A DNA stretch of 64,000 nt from Sipunculus nudus (Eukaryota; Annelida; Sipuncula; Golfingiida; Sipunculidae): NCBI GenBank assembly GCA_026874595.1, contig CM049308.1:35890027-35954026 (forward strand). Direction: 5' to 3'. Positions within the stretch are counted from its first letter, which is position 1. Every line of letters begins with the position of its first letter. Positions 41,201 through 56,200 of this stretch are shown here, one piece after another. Below the pieces are notes generated by a model that did not search any database, was not told where the DNA came from, and worked only from the letters and a program-made list of their open reading frames with translations. A program made the position numbers and the translations under genes.

Positions 41201-44200
41201 GTCCACACGGCCTGATTAGGGAACACTGTCAGGTAAATCAATACAGTAAGCACCATTTTCACTCCTGTTTGCACTAAACAGGCTCAACAGACCATGATAG
41301 CACACAGCGTAGACAGATCTATAATGCACCTTGTACGGAGTGATGGCCTTGTCCAAATAACTCAAGTGCTTGAGGGTAAAGAATGAGCAAAGAATTTTAC
41401 ACTCAAGCGAGTATTTTAGTGACAAACACACAACAGTTGATAGAACTGCCATCCCTGGTTTTATTTATGCTAACACCACAAAATGTTATACTTTTATTAA
41501 TTGTAAGCAAGAGAAACAGGTAATAAATATGACACTTTTTGCATGGTAAACAGCAAGGTGCATTCTATCTCTTTTAAGTACACTAGCTGGTTTTATATCT
41601 CTTACATATTTGAATGAAAAAGTTTTGTCAAATAATGGATGTTTTAGTAGGTAGCTGTCAGTCTGGAAATCCACTGACATATGGTAATCAGGCAAAGAGT
41701 TAAGAGGCAAAATTTTCTATTTAAATTGCACTCTATGAATATCATGTAATTATTTTATCTCTGCACAATAACTAGTGTTGGCAAACGGTTGTAATTTCAT
41801 GACTGATCATCAGTAGAAATCAGTAAACCTAAAATGATCGATAATTGGTTGTTTTGGGAGTATGAAATTTCTGACTGAATACAGACCCCTACATCGTCTC
41901 AGTTGATATAAAGCCTATACCTTTGCTAATATACGTGATAATTCTATTATAGTATACCCAATATGTGTGGGCTATATCCTTGGGTATGAAATTATTAGTA
42001 CACAGATTTTTCTCGAGTTTGGAAATGAGAAGTCAAAGAGGTAGAAATCAGCCATATGGAAATGACAAGCAAAAGTGTTAGAAATAAGCCACATGGAAAT
42101 GAGAGTCATCAGGTGGGATCAGCCATATGAAAATGATAGTCATGTAAATGATTAGTCAAGAGACAGAATTCAATATCATGGAAATGAAAGTCAAGAGACA
42201 TAATTCAATATCATGGAAATGACAGTCAAGAGACAGAATTCAATATCACAGAAATGAGTCATGAGACAGAATTCAATATCATGGAAAAGATTGTCAGTAT
42301 CATTGAAAAAGATAGTCAAGAGAGAGACTTCAATATCATGGAAATGATCAGTCAAGAGAAAGATTTCAATATCACAGAAATGAGTCATGAGAAAGAATTC
42401 AATATCATGGAAATGATAGTCAAGAGAGAGACTTCAATATCATGGAAATGATAGTCAAGAGACAGAATTCAATATCATGGAAATGATAGTCAAGAGACAG
42501 AAATCAATATCATGGAAATGACAAGTCAAGGGGTAAAATTCAATATCATGGAAATGATAGTCAAGAGACAGAATTTAATATCATGGAAATGATAAGCCAG
42601 GAGATAAAAATCAGCCACATTGAAATCATAAGTTAGGAAGTAGAAACCAGTCACATGGATATGTAAAGAGGTAGATCAGACACTTAAAGGTCTTTCTAAA
42701 GCAGAATTGAGACACATGGAAACTGCCCACACAGAAATCATAATTCCAGTATGGGAGAAATCAACTATATGAAGAATCCATAGGCATAAATTGTATGTGT
42801 ATGTGTGAGCATTGCTAGGGCTATTTCTTTTTCAACAAATTAAGCTTCATGAATTGCTAAATAATGTATTAACATAGCTCCCCATAAATGCAATTCATAT
42901 ACATTTACATACTGATGCTTTCCCAGAAAGACAGCAGACTTCCTCGGTGGTCTGTGTTGACATGACCTGGACTCATGTGGACTTTACCACACTGACAGTC
43001 ACACTTACTTCCTGAATGTAACATTAACACTGACACACAAGGACAAAAAGTCCTCTGACTGATTAGCACACGGCCTCCACTGATAACACACCAACGGACA
43101 GATAACAGGCGACTGAACTGATAAAATGACTGTCAGGCCCCCAGTGTTTTGTATGAAGTCCACTAGACAGGTGTTCTAGTAATTGACATGAAGGCAGTTT
43201 GTCTAAGAACACATCTTACTGACCCTATCTTACTAACCCAATTTTCATTTATCACAAAATTCACATCAGGTCCTAAGCAAAACAGAGACATGACAACAAG
43301 TGAATAACAGCATTTGTAAATACAACTTACAATTGGGTCAAGTGATTGGTTATTCTGATATACGGCTATATTTATATCAATTGGACTTGAATGGATTAGA
43401 TGAAAAGGTACCTGGGGCACTTCAATAGACCATAAAAATTAGGCAGAACAATACTAAAACGGAGGATATCATGCTAGATCCGAGTTCACAGTACACTACC
43501 TTACACGCTGGGTATACACATTGATAGTCAATAAGAATAAATCAATTATATTTCATAAACTAATCATATTATTATTCATAATCAATTGCCTATGTTTAAC
43601 TGACTGTTGTGTTGAGGTAGCAATGATCAAGATAACTGATTAAATATGTTTACATTTGCTCGATTTTAATGACCATCTTAATCAACTGCACACATATTAT
43701 ATATAAATGCAATAGAAAAATTTCTAATGAATTTGACTAGATTACTTCTATCATTTAATCTATAGTACCAATGTCTGCATTAACACAAAATCTTTCAGTT
43801 TATAAATATATAAGACATGATTTAGAAATTGATCTTGACTATTAAATATATTACTTTTAAATTTTAAAATTAAATCTACTGCACAACTGCTTTCAGTTCA
43901 GACAGCTGACCTCTGACCCTGAGCGTTCCTAGATAAGATTTCCTTGACCATGTGATAAGGTTTCTGTGGTTTCCTTGATCATGTAATAAGGTTTCTAGTG
44001 ACCACAGAACTTGACATGAGAGCTCAGGATGATAACAGGCCCAGTTGTTAGAGCAGGTGTGGATCAACCCCTGCAAGTTGGCCCCATGAAGTCTGCAAGA
44101 TCTACTTGTAACTGTGGTTAGCTTTATGTTTTTGGGTTTAAATTTTGAGATTTTCATTTTTTAAGCATTTCTTGAGAGCTTTTTTTTCAGCTATTCTTCC

Positions 44201-47200
44201 TCTCAATCATTAACATATTTAAATGAGCTTTAGTGCTTGAAATACATGTGCACTATGTGCTTGTTTAGTTTACCCATGCAACCATAAATTATTTTTACAT
44301 TTCTGTTTTCCATCTGAATGAAGCAACCAATAACCCTAATACATGAATTATAAGCCATATTTAACTCAAATTTGACAATATAATCTCTAAATTTTCAACT
44401 GCAAAGTGGGATACAAAAAAAAAAAAAAAAAAAATTCATGTCTGTCCTTTTGACTTGGCGGACGATGAGAGTGCCTGTTTTAGATGTGATAGAAAGGTTT
44501 GACAGGACAATCAGATATTCTTTAAATCAAGTGACTCAGAGTATTGTCAAAGCCAGAAGTGGAAAACTTTTCACCAGTATTGGAAATTTGAAACCCAGTC
44601 ACACTATGTGTGCAGCAAGTTAACATTCTTGCATGAAAATGTCAATTTATGCAGTCCCAGTAAATGTAGTTTTATTTCTAAATTATCCCAAATTCTCATT
44701 TTTAAAGGAGAGATTTTGTATTTTCATGCTTTGGGGAGGAACAAGAATTGAACAAATATGCAAGGATTCCTACTACTCCCAAGATGGAACAACAGTTCTG
44801 ATCTTTCCCAGGAAAACAGAAATCCAAATCATCCTTAGACGACTCCACATCTTTTCTGATTCTTATTCTTCCCTCAACATATACATTAGCTTTTACTGAA
44901 CATATTTCAGCTGTATTAATATTAATTCATGCATAACTCCTGGCCATACAGAGTCCCCAGTTCAACAAACTTGTGCAGGATTGTGTCAATCTGCATAAAT
45001 CTCATGAAGAACTTAAGTAACACTCAACAAACATTTATAAAACCACACATCATTAAATTCAATTCTGTAACTTAAGAATAACAACAACGTGTGTGAAAGT
45101 AACTTTTCCTTATTTATTAGTAAATTTACTTTATGTCAAATGCTGCCAACTGGAGAAAATAGAAATGTTAAATGTGTCCCTAGTGAGGAGACAGGAATGT
45201 TGGCCCACCTCAGATATAAGAGAGAACAAAATTTGTTAGTATTATCTTAGTGCTGAATTCTCTTTATCAACATTGCAACTGTTGCTTGACTTGCAAAAAT
45301 GAGTTACAGGTGGGGAATACATTATGAGTAAACAGGATATAACAAAATATGCAATATCCTGGCAAAGAGAACTCCAAAAAAGGGAATCTACAGTAGTAAC
45401 CAATATAAATTTTTTTTATTCCAAACTTACCATATGAATGGCTTCTGGGTATATAGGGTCAGTAATGACACCTCTGTTGTGTGTGACAAATTCCACCATT
45501 TCATTGATGGCTGCTCGCTTGACCTCCTTCCATTTGAGGTCACTGAGAGGGTCTTGTACAAAATCAAACAGGACCATACACTGTCGAAGTTTCTGGATGA
45601 ACAAGTCTTCCCTCTCTGCGGGGGTTGCATCTAAAATGAAAACCACTCTGATTAATCAAACAGGACCATACACTGTCAAAGTTTCACGATAAACAAGTCT
45701 TCCCTCTCTGCCAGGGTTGCATCTAAAATGAAAACCTCTCTGATTAATGTGTAAACTTACAACCACTCTTGAGCTCAAATTTCAAAACTTTGTGTCACTC
45801 CATATTTTATCTGATATCTTAATGTCTTTGTAGGAACATAAATTTAAAGAAAATAATAATAATCACTTGGCTGAAGTTTTTATGGGTCTATGTCTTTCAG
45901 GGCAGGAAGCCCATAGATATTAGGCATCTGTGATGATGGTGTATTCAACATGCATGTTAAACCTTAATACTTAAATCTTAAAAATGGATAAAAAGAAGCA
46001 AAAATGCAAATTCTGGCAGAGTCTACAGAATCTCCCAGAGGCTGGCTGTAAATAAGAAATTTTTAATTGGTTCTTAACCTATCTCAAATTAAAATCTGGT
46101 TACTGATAAGGTTAAGAATAAATTCAGTTGTAGCAGGACTGAAGTACTACCTCTGGTCTTGATCTGCAACAGAATTAGAATTTCATGCAGCTATACTGCT
46201 ACACCAAGTTAGTGTCTGTGTTTCACCATATTAAAACAGTAATTGTTTACTTTTTTTATAAGGGGATTTGCAGCCCTAACTTTATAGCAATCAATAATTT
46301 AGTTACAGGTTTCTAAGATCTTACCATAACCTAAACAAGAAATTTATAGCTGAAATGGTAAAATTATTAGCAACCCAGCTAATCGGTAGATGAAAAGGAC
46401 TATAGATGGAGCCCAACTGCTACAGGCAGAGGCTTCCTATCAGTTCCATGAAAGTGGATAAAAGTCTGAACATGAAGGACCAGCAGGACAGAAGTTCCTT
46501 GTATCTTTATTTGGAAAAAGTGGGCCTAGACTGGTATGGATCTTACAACAAAAGCTAGTCAAAACACTGTAACGTGTGACAGCATCTCATCAATTATCAG
46601 ACTGATATATTATTATTATTATTATTATTTAATTAGAACAATTTATTTTCAAGCAACTGATATTGAATTTTATCTTATAGGATACAGTTCAGCCCACTTT
46701 GTGTCATATCAGTTAATAGAAAATCCTGTTTATTGTCACAGAAATCTGAAATCCCAAACCATTTCCTATATATAAACAATGGTAAATCTGACCGTTTAAT
46801 ATCATGGAATAGTGTCATAATCCCACTTATTGTCATGCTTAGATAGAACCCTTGGCAATGATACCAATTCGCAGTTAATATCACATCAGGCGCCGACACA
46901 GCGATCAATGAGGCCAAGAGCCTGTAATCAGTCAGGCATATCAAACAATCACATCTACCACCTGTGTGCGGCAGGCAATGCAGTGATGCATGCAGGTCAC
47001 TCCCCGTCACTTAGCTAATTTAAGTCTTAAGATACCACGGTAATCCACATCGTGTTTCTTCGTACTTTAATAAGTGCAAGTTTGCCATCACATGTCATAC
47101 ATAATGAACTCCTGGCCTTTGCAAGGCCGTGGTTTACACCTCGGTGACGTTTCGCAGAGATGACATGAAGCACGAGCTTTAAATGTTGCTTATGACAAGA

Positions 47201-50200
47201 AATCCCCTTTTAGGGTCCACGAAAAGCTGGAGGTTTGTTAGCACTAGAGGAGATACCCGGTCCAAAACCTCAATCGCGGCAAAACTTCAGAAAGTTGACA
47301 ATTGCATGATGATGCCCGCTCCCCCAACAATCCTGTCATAAAGACGATCATGGAAGTTTGAGTCATTAATAAGATATCCTGAAAATAAGGCGCAATAGTC
47401 GGGGAATAATTATCTAGTAAAATAGTTTGCCTGCGCATAACATTATAAGTGTGCCGCATATTTCCAGACATTTGACCTCATAACCCAGAGGCTACGACTC
47501 TTTCTGTGGAAAGTCTGATTTTGTCAGTTATTGCAGCATACAGCACAAAACTTACAGGAAATAAATTTTCAGGTGCGCATAAACATAATTTGATATGCTG
47601 TTGTGGAATAAAAATATTCATAAACGATTCTGTTTCCTTTTTAAGTGACAATTTATTAAATATAATTTGAGATATAATGCTTCTTCTATGACTCAAAAGG
47701 ACATTGATGTTGAAGCCAACATAATGTCACATCCCGGTTATTATCATAATTTATGCATGCACCACCGACATGACAATAAGCGGGCTTGACTGTATATCAG
47801 CTGTGAGAGGTCATCATGCCATTTTGTGGCTTGCAACCAAAAGAAATACAACAGGCAGCTTCAAACAGAAATGAATCTCTTGTTGACAGAAAGATATTTT
47901 CAGGAATTCCCTTCCATTGTGCTTATGATATGTAAAACTGTTTGGCAGAAATCTCTCATAAACAAACATCACTTGTATATTTGAAAATAATGTACCACCT
48001 ACACTTTTGATAATTCATACTGAGACATAAGAAGAGGAGACACAGCATTACTCAGCTCTGTATCATGCAAGCTGTAGGGCTTTTCTCATGACAGGTCTGC
48101 CTGAGACTGAAACCTCAGATGGCTGCCTCCCACACATACACCAGGCACTGATGGCTGATTCTCTAGGTAACATTCCATGCACAGCAGCTATCAGTGAACC
48201 TGTCCATTACCAGCATGCTAACATTACAGCTGGTCTCACACAGGTTAGCCTTACAATGCCCTCCTGATGAAGGACCACACTTTTAAGGTTTTAGGCCAGG
48301 CTTCTGTTAATGTTTTACCTGCACAAATGATTTTTGCCAAGCTGGTCCTCATCCCTTTTTACCTAGACCTAATTTTAATTTCTTTGGCCTATTATCACTC
48401 CCTGGAAGAGTTTAACATGACTGGCTTATATCTGATCCCTATTTGGCCTATTATCACTGCCTAGAAGTCTTGCATAACTGGCCCATATCTTATTCATATT
48501 TGGCCTATTATCACTTCCTAGAAGTCTTGCATAACTGGCCCATATCTTATTCATATTTGGCCTATTTTCTAGAGGAGTCTTCCAGAACTTGCCCATATCT
48601 TACCAATATTTTGCCTATTATCGCATACTAGAAGAGTCTGGCCAATCTGACCCATATTTGGCTTCTTATCAATGACAAGAAGAGTCTTACATAACTGGTA
48701 GATATTTTATATATATTTGGCCTAATATATCTACCTAGTAGAGTCTTGCATAACTGGCCCATATCTGATCTATATTTGGTCTATTAATACTGCCTTGAAG
48801 AGTTAAATACCCAGTTGGTCCAAATTCTGATCTGTCTTGCCTTCTCTTGCTTATTATGCCTCATGAGAAGAATCTTTCCAAACAGGTCCTTAACTGATCC
48901 TAGGTCTTTTTTTGTAATTATTCTTATGAAAGGGGAGTACCTCGGGTTTCATTGTGTGTTTAGCAGGCCAGGTATCATCTGCCCAACCCTGGGTTTCAAT
49001 CTTGAACAGACCCACAACCATAATCAAGATCATGGTCATAATCAGAAAGGCCCTGATCTCTCACTCACATGTGCACATGCAAAATATGCAAGACAGCTAC
49101 AATTCAGTAAGTATTATTAAGTGTCGGTGTTAGGCCATCTGTGCTGCAGAAAAAATGGGAAAATAATTAATATAGTCTTTGGGGCCACTGCCCTTGTATA
49201 CAAGATAAAGCTATCCTATTCCAAGACTGCTGGTCATACCAAATTTCAGGGTAATCCATTGACCAATTATCAAGATACACATTTGTTTGGAGTAGCCTTC
49301 ACCAAAAATACATAGCCAAATCAAGGCTTAATGTCACTTCCATAATGAAAGTCATGGCCCCAATTCAAATAGGCTTCATCCTTTTTACCCATTGCAAATA
49401 AATATGTGAAAATCTAAAAAAATATATCCTATCAATTATCTTCAAGCCATCTCTCTCTCAAGGATTATCAAATATCAAGCTTGCTTAAACCAGTCTGGGA
49501 ATCCAATACAACAGTTAGCTAGTTATCCAGACCACTGAGCCACTGAAGTCAAGAGATGATGGTTACCACGCAAAGGTCAAATGAGCAAACTAAATATATG
49601 CACAGGTCTAGTGCTAAAATAATGGACCTGAGGTTATCTGGACTCCAGATGACCACCCTGCATTCAATTATTCAACACATTTTTTTTACTTTAATCTCAG
49701 ATTCTTTCAGATTAATGGTTTTGAAGATGTCGTCAGAGAGACCTCTTGCTGTATAAATAAGTCTGAACTTATAAGGACAATTACACAGAAACCACAGAAC
49801 AGTTTCAAGCTAGTTTATTATTCTAAAAGGATTATGTAGGCTAGCTGCCAAGTATTACAATCATACTGATAACAGGGTGAGAAGTATTTGCCAGTAGAAC
49901 AAGGAACTTTCATTATGACGAGGAGGGCAGCGCTACCATGAGCCTGACATTGATTATTTCCTCTTATTTACCATGAAGCAGCTCCCCAGTGCCCCAGGCC
50001 ACCACGCCTAATAAATGTACAGGCGACACATAACCTATCTTCGGGTCTTGTGTGGTTTTGTTAATGTTACATCCTGATAGCACAAAGCCATTCCTTGTAT
50101 TAAACTTCCTTTTCTGATTAACCAGTCTCTCGGATAACTGTTGTTCAATCATGGTTTTATTTAACAAGGATTTCAGTAAATTGAATTGTATATTAATTGC

Positions 50201-53200
50201 ACCCATGGTTTAGGCTGCTAATTTAACCATTCCAGATACCTGTCATTTATAATTTCTTCTGGTAATCCTTACATAATATCAGCATCTAACACTTCTTGTT
50301 CCACCTTATACCCTTCAGTATCATATACGCCTGTATGTTAGGTATGTCCTTATAATTCCCAAACAGAAGACCATCTTACATGTAAATATATATTTTCATG
50401 AAAATTTGCAACCATCAATACTGACACAAATAGCCATATAGCCATAATAAATGACATTTTCTGGAATGAAAAGCTTATAACCTAATCAAACGAAGGATTG
50501 TCAGTCATTTCAGACTGAAACATTCAAGAATGACTAGATATTTCTTGGCACTGCAGGTGCCATAGTATCGCCAGACAATTATTCCCCCCCCCCCCCCCCC
50601 CCGCCCCCTCTTATGAATAGTCCCCCCAATCTTCAGCAGCATATACTGAGTATAATGAGTGATTTTAGCCCACCGCGGACAAACAGATGGACGCTGTGCA
50701 AAAATGGTGGCAGGTGGTGCCACCAATTTTGTGTATGATTAAAAGTTATGTGAGATCTATACACATGCAAAATTTCAGGGGGATATGTCAAACCAGTCCT
50801 GAGATGTAAGCCTGAATGTCTGCAGTGTATACATAAATGTAGGTGGCGCCACCTGTCACAAAATCCAGAAAGCTATCAAAGATGTATAAACCTGCAAAAT
50901 TTTAGGCAGATATGTCAAACACTGCCGAGATAGGAGTGATTTTATCCCACGGCAAACAAACAGACAGATGCTGTGCAAAAATGGTTGCAGGTGGCACCAC
51001 CAGTTTTGCGTATGATAAAGAGCTATGGGAGATCTATACACATGCAAAATTTGGCCCAACTGGTCAAACGGTACCCGAGATATGAGCTTGGATGTCTGCA
51101 GCTTAAACGTGAATGTAGGTGGCGCCACCTGTCATAAAATCAAGAAAGCTGTCCGGGATGTATACACATGCAAAATTTCAGATGGATAAGTGCAACCAAC
51201 GCTGAGATATGAGTGTTTTTATCCCAAGGCAGATGAACAGATGGACACTGTGCAAAAATGGTTGCATGTGGCACCACCATTTTTAGAGTATGTTATAAAG
51301 CTTTCCAAGGGCTACATTTGTGCAAAATCTTTAGCCTTATCGGTCAAACTGTTCTCAAGATATGTGGGTTTATGTGTGGAAACAGACGCACAAATGGAAG
51401 CTGGGCAGAGAGTAAAGATTAGAGGTCAACCAAAAATGAGGGCGTAGCAGTTCACATGTGACCGATCATAATCACGAATTTTAAAAAATTCTGCCCAGTG
51501 GCTATGGAGGAGTTCTCCGGAAACCTATGCGGTGATGGCGGCAGCGTCGGTGTCCAAATGAAAACATAGTATCTGCAAAACTGTTTTGGTGGATACAATG
51601 ATTGTAGCTGGCACCACCAGTCTTATATACAACGAAGAGATATATAAATAAGCCCAATGTCAGACTGATATGTCAAACCCCACCTGTGAAATAAGCAGGG
51701 ACATACTCTGTGCACAAAATTATTGTAGGTTGTGCCACCAGTCTTGTACACTATAAAGCTACCGGATATGTATAAACATGCCCAATTTTAGGCTGATGTA
51801 TCAAATTCCTCTGTAGAAATAAGCAGGCACATACACCTACCTTGTAAATGAGAATAACATCAAAGATGCATAGACAGGTCAAAATATCAGTCCAATACAT
51901 CAAACTTCCCCAGAGTTTATTGCACTGGGCTAACAAGGCTTAGGTGAGTAAGGCAGTTGCCCCCCGAGTGACCTGTGACAAATTGCTGCCTCAAGCTACT
52001 GCACTGAGTGAACTTTTGATCTGCACCTGGCTAGACTGAGTGAACTTTTGACCTGTACCTGGCTGCACTGAGTGAACTCTTGACCTGTTGCATAATCTGA
52101 CATAGTTGGCAGTCTGCCAAAGCGATAAATAGATTCAGGCTGAACTTTGGTGCCAAATATGATGCAGTGAGCAGTCTGCCAAAGCTATAAAAAGAATGCA
52201 GCTACTGCACTGAGTGAACTCTTGACCTATACCTGGCTGCACTTCTTCCAATCCTGGCACTGTGCCAAAACTATTTATAGAGCTGACATCATCTTGGCTA
52301 ATGGCCAACATCAAGGCACTGGCAATCTGCCAATGGTAAACCAAGTGCTGCCATCTGTACACAAAAGTGGTCCCTACTTGAAATAACTTTGAAATTTATT
52401 TTCCCAATACAAAATACTTTTCAGCTGACTTTTTATAAAAAAGAAATCAGGAATATATGTAAAATTATTATGAATGCATACTGAATGCAAAATTAAAATA
52501 CAGATATATCTCATTGATGGCAAATTCTTGAATTAAGTTGAGTAGGAATACCAATAATTTATAATCCATGTACAGTTGTCTTTATATAGCCACAGAGAGC
52601 TGAATATCCATGATTGTAACATTGCATGGTATGATGAATAACTTAAATCATAAATCTAAATTTTTTAAAAGCTTTTAAAAAAACTTTTTTGTCAATATTA
52701 ACCAAAGTTAACCTGAAATCTAAATGTCTAGTGGCATGATGTAATAGATGCTGATAAACTGGTGCCAGGTTAGATGTAAGAGCATAACACAGCTAACATA
52801 TATGGTAAAATGACTCAATTCAATCTCCATAATTCAGCCAAAAATCATTCATGTGGAACCTTTAATGACAATTATTATAAGAATTATTGTAGGGATTATT
52901 CTTGTTAAATATTTAACAAACTGGCTTCAGTGGCATCAGTCGAAAAAAGTTTCACAGGTTTATAACTCATATAGGAATATACAGCAAACTGGCTAAGTTC
53001 AGGTTCACGTAACTCAGCCAAAAAGCACTGAACCAAAACCATTTGAACAAACTTGAATTATAAACATCTGAGGATAATTAATGTGTGAGATTTAAGAATT
53101 TGGCCCAGTGGTTTTTGAAAAGAAGATCTTTGTAGCCACTGAGCTAAAATGGGCTGTTATGGCATATGACTAAATTCAGTTTCCCTTAACTTAGACACAA

Positions 53201-56200
53201 GTCACTGAAAAGAGACCATTAGAACAAACTTCAGAAAGCACTACCCTAGGATCATTTCTGTGCGATATTAAACATTTTGGCCATATGGTTTCAGAGAAGA
53301 AGTTTTTTGTAGCCCTCAGTGTGATACAGGCGCTGATGACCACGTACAAAAAGGCCGATGCAGGTGGCGCCACCAATACCTCAATTTCAGATATGACCTA
53401 TGTGACCAACATTGGCATAAAATTTGGTGATGATAGCTCCAGCTGTTTCTGAGATTTAAATTTTAATATGCTTTTTTGCACAGTTAACAAAGTTCAACCT
53501 CCTGTAACTCAGCCAAAAACCTCCTTACTGGAACCATTCCAACAAACTTTAGAAAGATTGTTCAAGGGATCATTTCTGTGGACAATTTGGACAATTTGGC
53601 TGGACAGTTTCGGAGAAGAAGATTTTTAAAGCTTTTTTTGCTTTTTCCCTATAAAATCTAAGAAAATGCAGTTAGCCAAAAAATAAACAAAAGTTTTTTA
53701 GATGACTAATATTTTGAATAAAATTTCGTGATGCTAACTCTTGCTGTTTTCAAGATAGTATGGGTTAACGTACAGACGACGGATGACGGACAATGCCACA
53801 CCATCGCATAAGCTCACAGGTTGCTAAAAATATCAAATAGAGAGAAATATAAGAGGAAGAGGTAATATAGGCCGTGGTTAGGTTTATATGATTGGTTTGT
53901 ACTGATGAACAAGAAATTGTTGCAAATAATATTTTGTGACCTAACCATGTGTTTCCTAATGTTGAAACTAAAGCATGTGGGCAGTTTGTGAACAAATGAT
54001 CTGTACCAGGGTTCGTACACTTATCATGAGAAAAATTTCAAGCACTTTTCAAGCAATTTTCAAGGACCTGAAAAGTATTTTCAAGGATATCAAAATTTAT
54101 GGACGGTCAGTGCACCTTCACCCATGCATGCTGCCGACATCGAAAGGCTTGTAACACAAAATGCAAAATAATATTTATAATGAGATGTATCATATAGTGT
54201 GATAAAAAAGGCCAGGAAATGTAAAATAAGTAATAGTTATAAGGAAATGACTCAGAAAATAACAAATTTAGCCGAAATCTACACTAACAGTAATTGAAGC
54301 GCTTGTGAAATACCCTTCGGTATAGCCAGTCGCGGTTTAATACACAACGGCCCATTGTTTTAACTTTACATTCAAAATGATCACTCATCTTTGGCATGAC
54401 CTTGACAGATTTAACTAATCTGATAACGAGGGTCTAAAACCTATAATATCTTGAATAGGGATCTCTGATTTGCCGACTAGCTCAAACTTTAGCAAATTAT
54501 AGGCTCCGGCAGAAGGGGTGCCGAAAAACTCTGACAGTATGGCGATCGTGGGGGATATTCAATCAAGTTTTCAACGGCAAAAAAAAAAAAAAAATAGAAG
54601 CCTGTAATATGTGACCCTTATAAGATATTTTGGTATAGTATTATCAAATTATTCAAAACAATACTAGTAAAACTTCGTATCAGCACGTTTGATATTGCCG
54701 AGTTACCAATGTAAAACGTAAAGTTTACTTGATTTAAACGACATATTCTACTGAGCGAATTAGTTTTATATTATTATTATCCCTCAGATTCGAATTGTTC
54801 TCATCATGTATTTTTCACACATTTTATTCCCCTGGTTTGTTCCCAGATAATTATTTCCTTTGGACAGATCTTCTCAATAGCTATATTAATAATCTCTGTA
54901 GTATTACTTTAAAAATTTAAATTATAAATCTTGTGAAAATACTTACGTGAACTCGCCTAGTGTGGATTGAGTTTTCAATTAAAGAGCTTTTATACGTACC
55001 TCAGGGGAAATCTCCACGATCTTTCCAGTAAAGCAGCTCACTTACTATTTGATAATAAACATGTTTATTACCCTCATATGTTAACTTGTTACATCGTCAC
55101 TTTCACTGCCCGGTCTCATTCATCCACGATTGGGTTAATTCTATTTCATACATTTGATTGATGTAGAGATGCCCGAAAGTCGATATTAAAATACCAGGTA
55201 TGCATACACACAACATACACCAAACTCTTTCACAAAATTTTATTTTTCAAGCACTTTTCCAAACCACTCTCTCTTTTTAAGCACGTTTCAAGCCCTTGAA
55301 ATTGAAATGACTAAATTCAAGCACTTTTCAAGGTTTTCAAGGTGCGTACGAACCCTGTGTACTATTTCCATGATCATTAGTTGGCTTTTTGATTAACTGT
55401 TGACATTTCAGTAGTTTATACATTTGTTCAATTGAATCTATTTTTTTTGTATAATATATTATTAAATTTATATGTATATTTTTTTATTTATGAAATGTTT
55501 ACAGTTTAAATATAACTAATTAACAACATACATACAGGGCAAACAAAGCCTGATCTCCAAATCTTCTGAGGCAGGAAAATAATGAAAATAATGTTTTATT
55601 AGATCTTCATTTTTTTATCACATCAAGTTTTATTAGATCCTCATTTTTTTATCACATCAATTTTTTTATTATAAGTTTATATTTCTATTCATTTCCAATA
55701 TAACATATATATCTGAATATAAAAGTTGATTCATAATTCTCAACAGCATCATCATAAATCTCAATCTTGTCGGATAACACCACATCATGCATACAAATGT
55801 TAATTATTTTTTACCACAAAATATATCTTTAAATCTGCAAAACAATAAATATCTAAAAATAATACTTGATTTAGATTTCACAATTTTAAATTGTGTCTTT
55901 GTTTATCCATAGTGTGCTTCATATTTTATAAATTTAAGCATACTGATGGGTTTAATTATATTTGTTAAAATAATTTAAAAGAAAATTGATTTCTTTGAAA
56001 ATGCTACATTAACACAACATGGCATCTTCTGGATTACACCTTGAATTACTTTTTCAAGCAAAGTTTTTGTCTATTGGAGTGGAAACAGCATTACAATTAA
56101 GTAGATACAGTGAAAACAATAACAATTACTGCATAACACTTGGTTGGTTGGGTTTGCGTGGGGGGGGGGGATTGGGGTGGTGATATGAGAATAACTGTAC

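Noticed and set aside
42191-42451. Opposed open frames with protein-level repeats
   Set aside because: They are products of the 35-bp minisatellite, which is open on both strands by chance.
44408-44440. Poly-A run as the tail of a processed retrocopy
   Set aside because: No target-site duplication or coding similarity is visible beside it; treated as a simple A tract.
45427-45692. Three other open frames overlapping exon B
   Set aside because: They are shadow frames of the conserved exon and its 92-bp duplicate.
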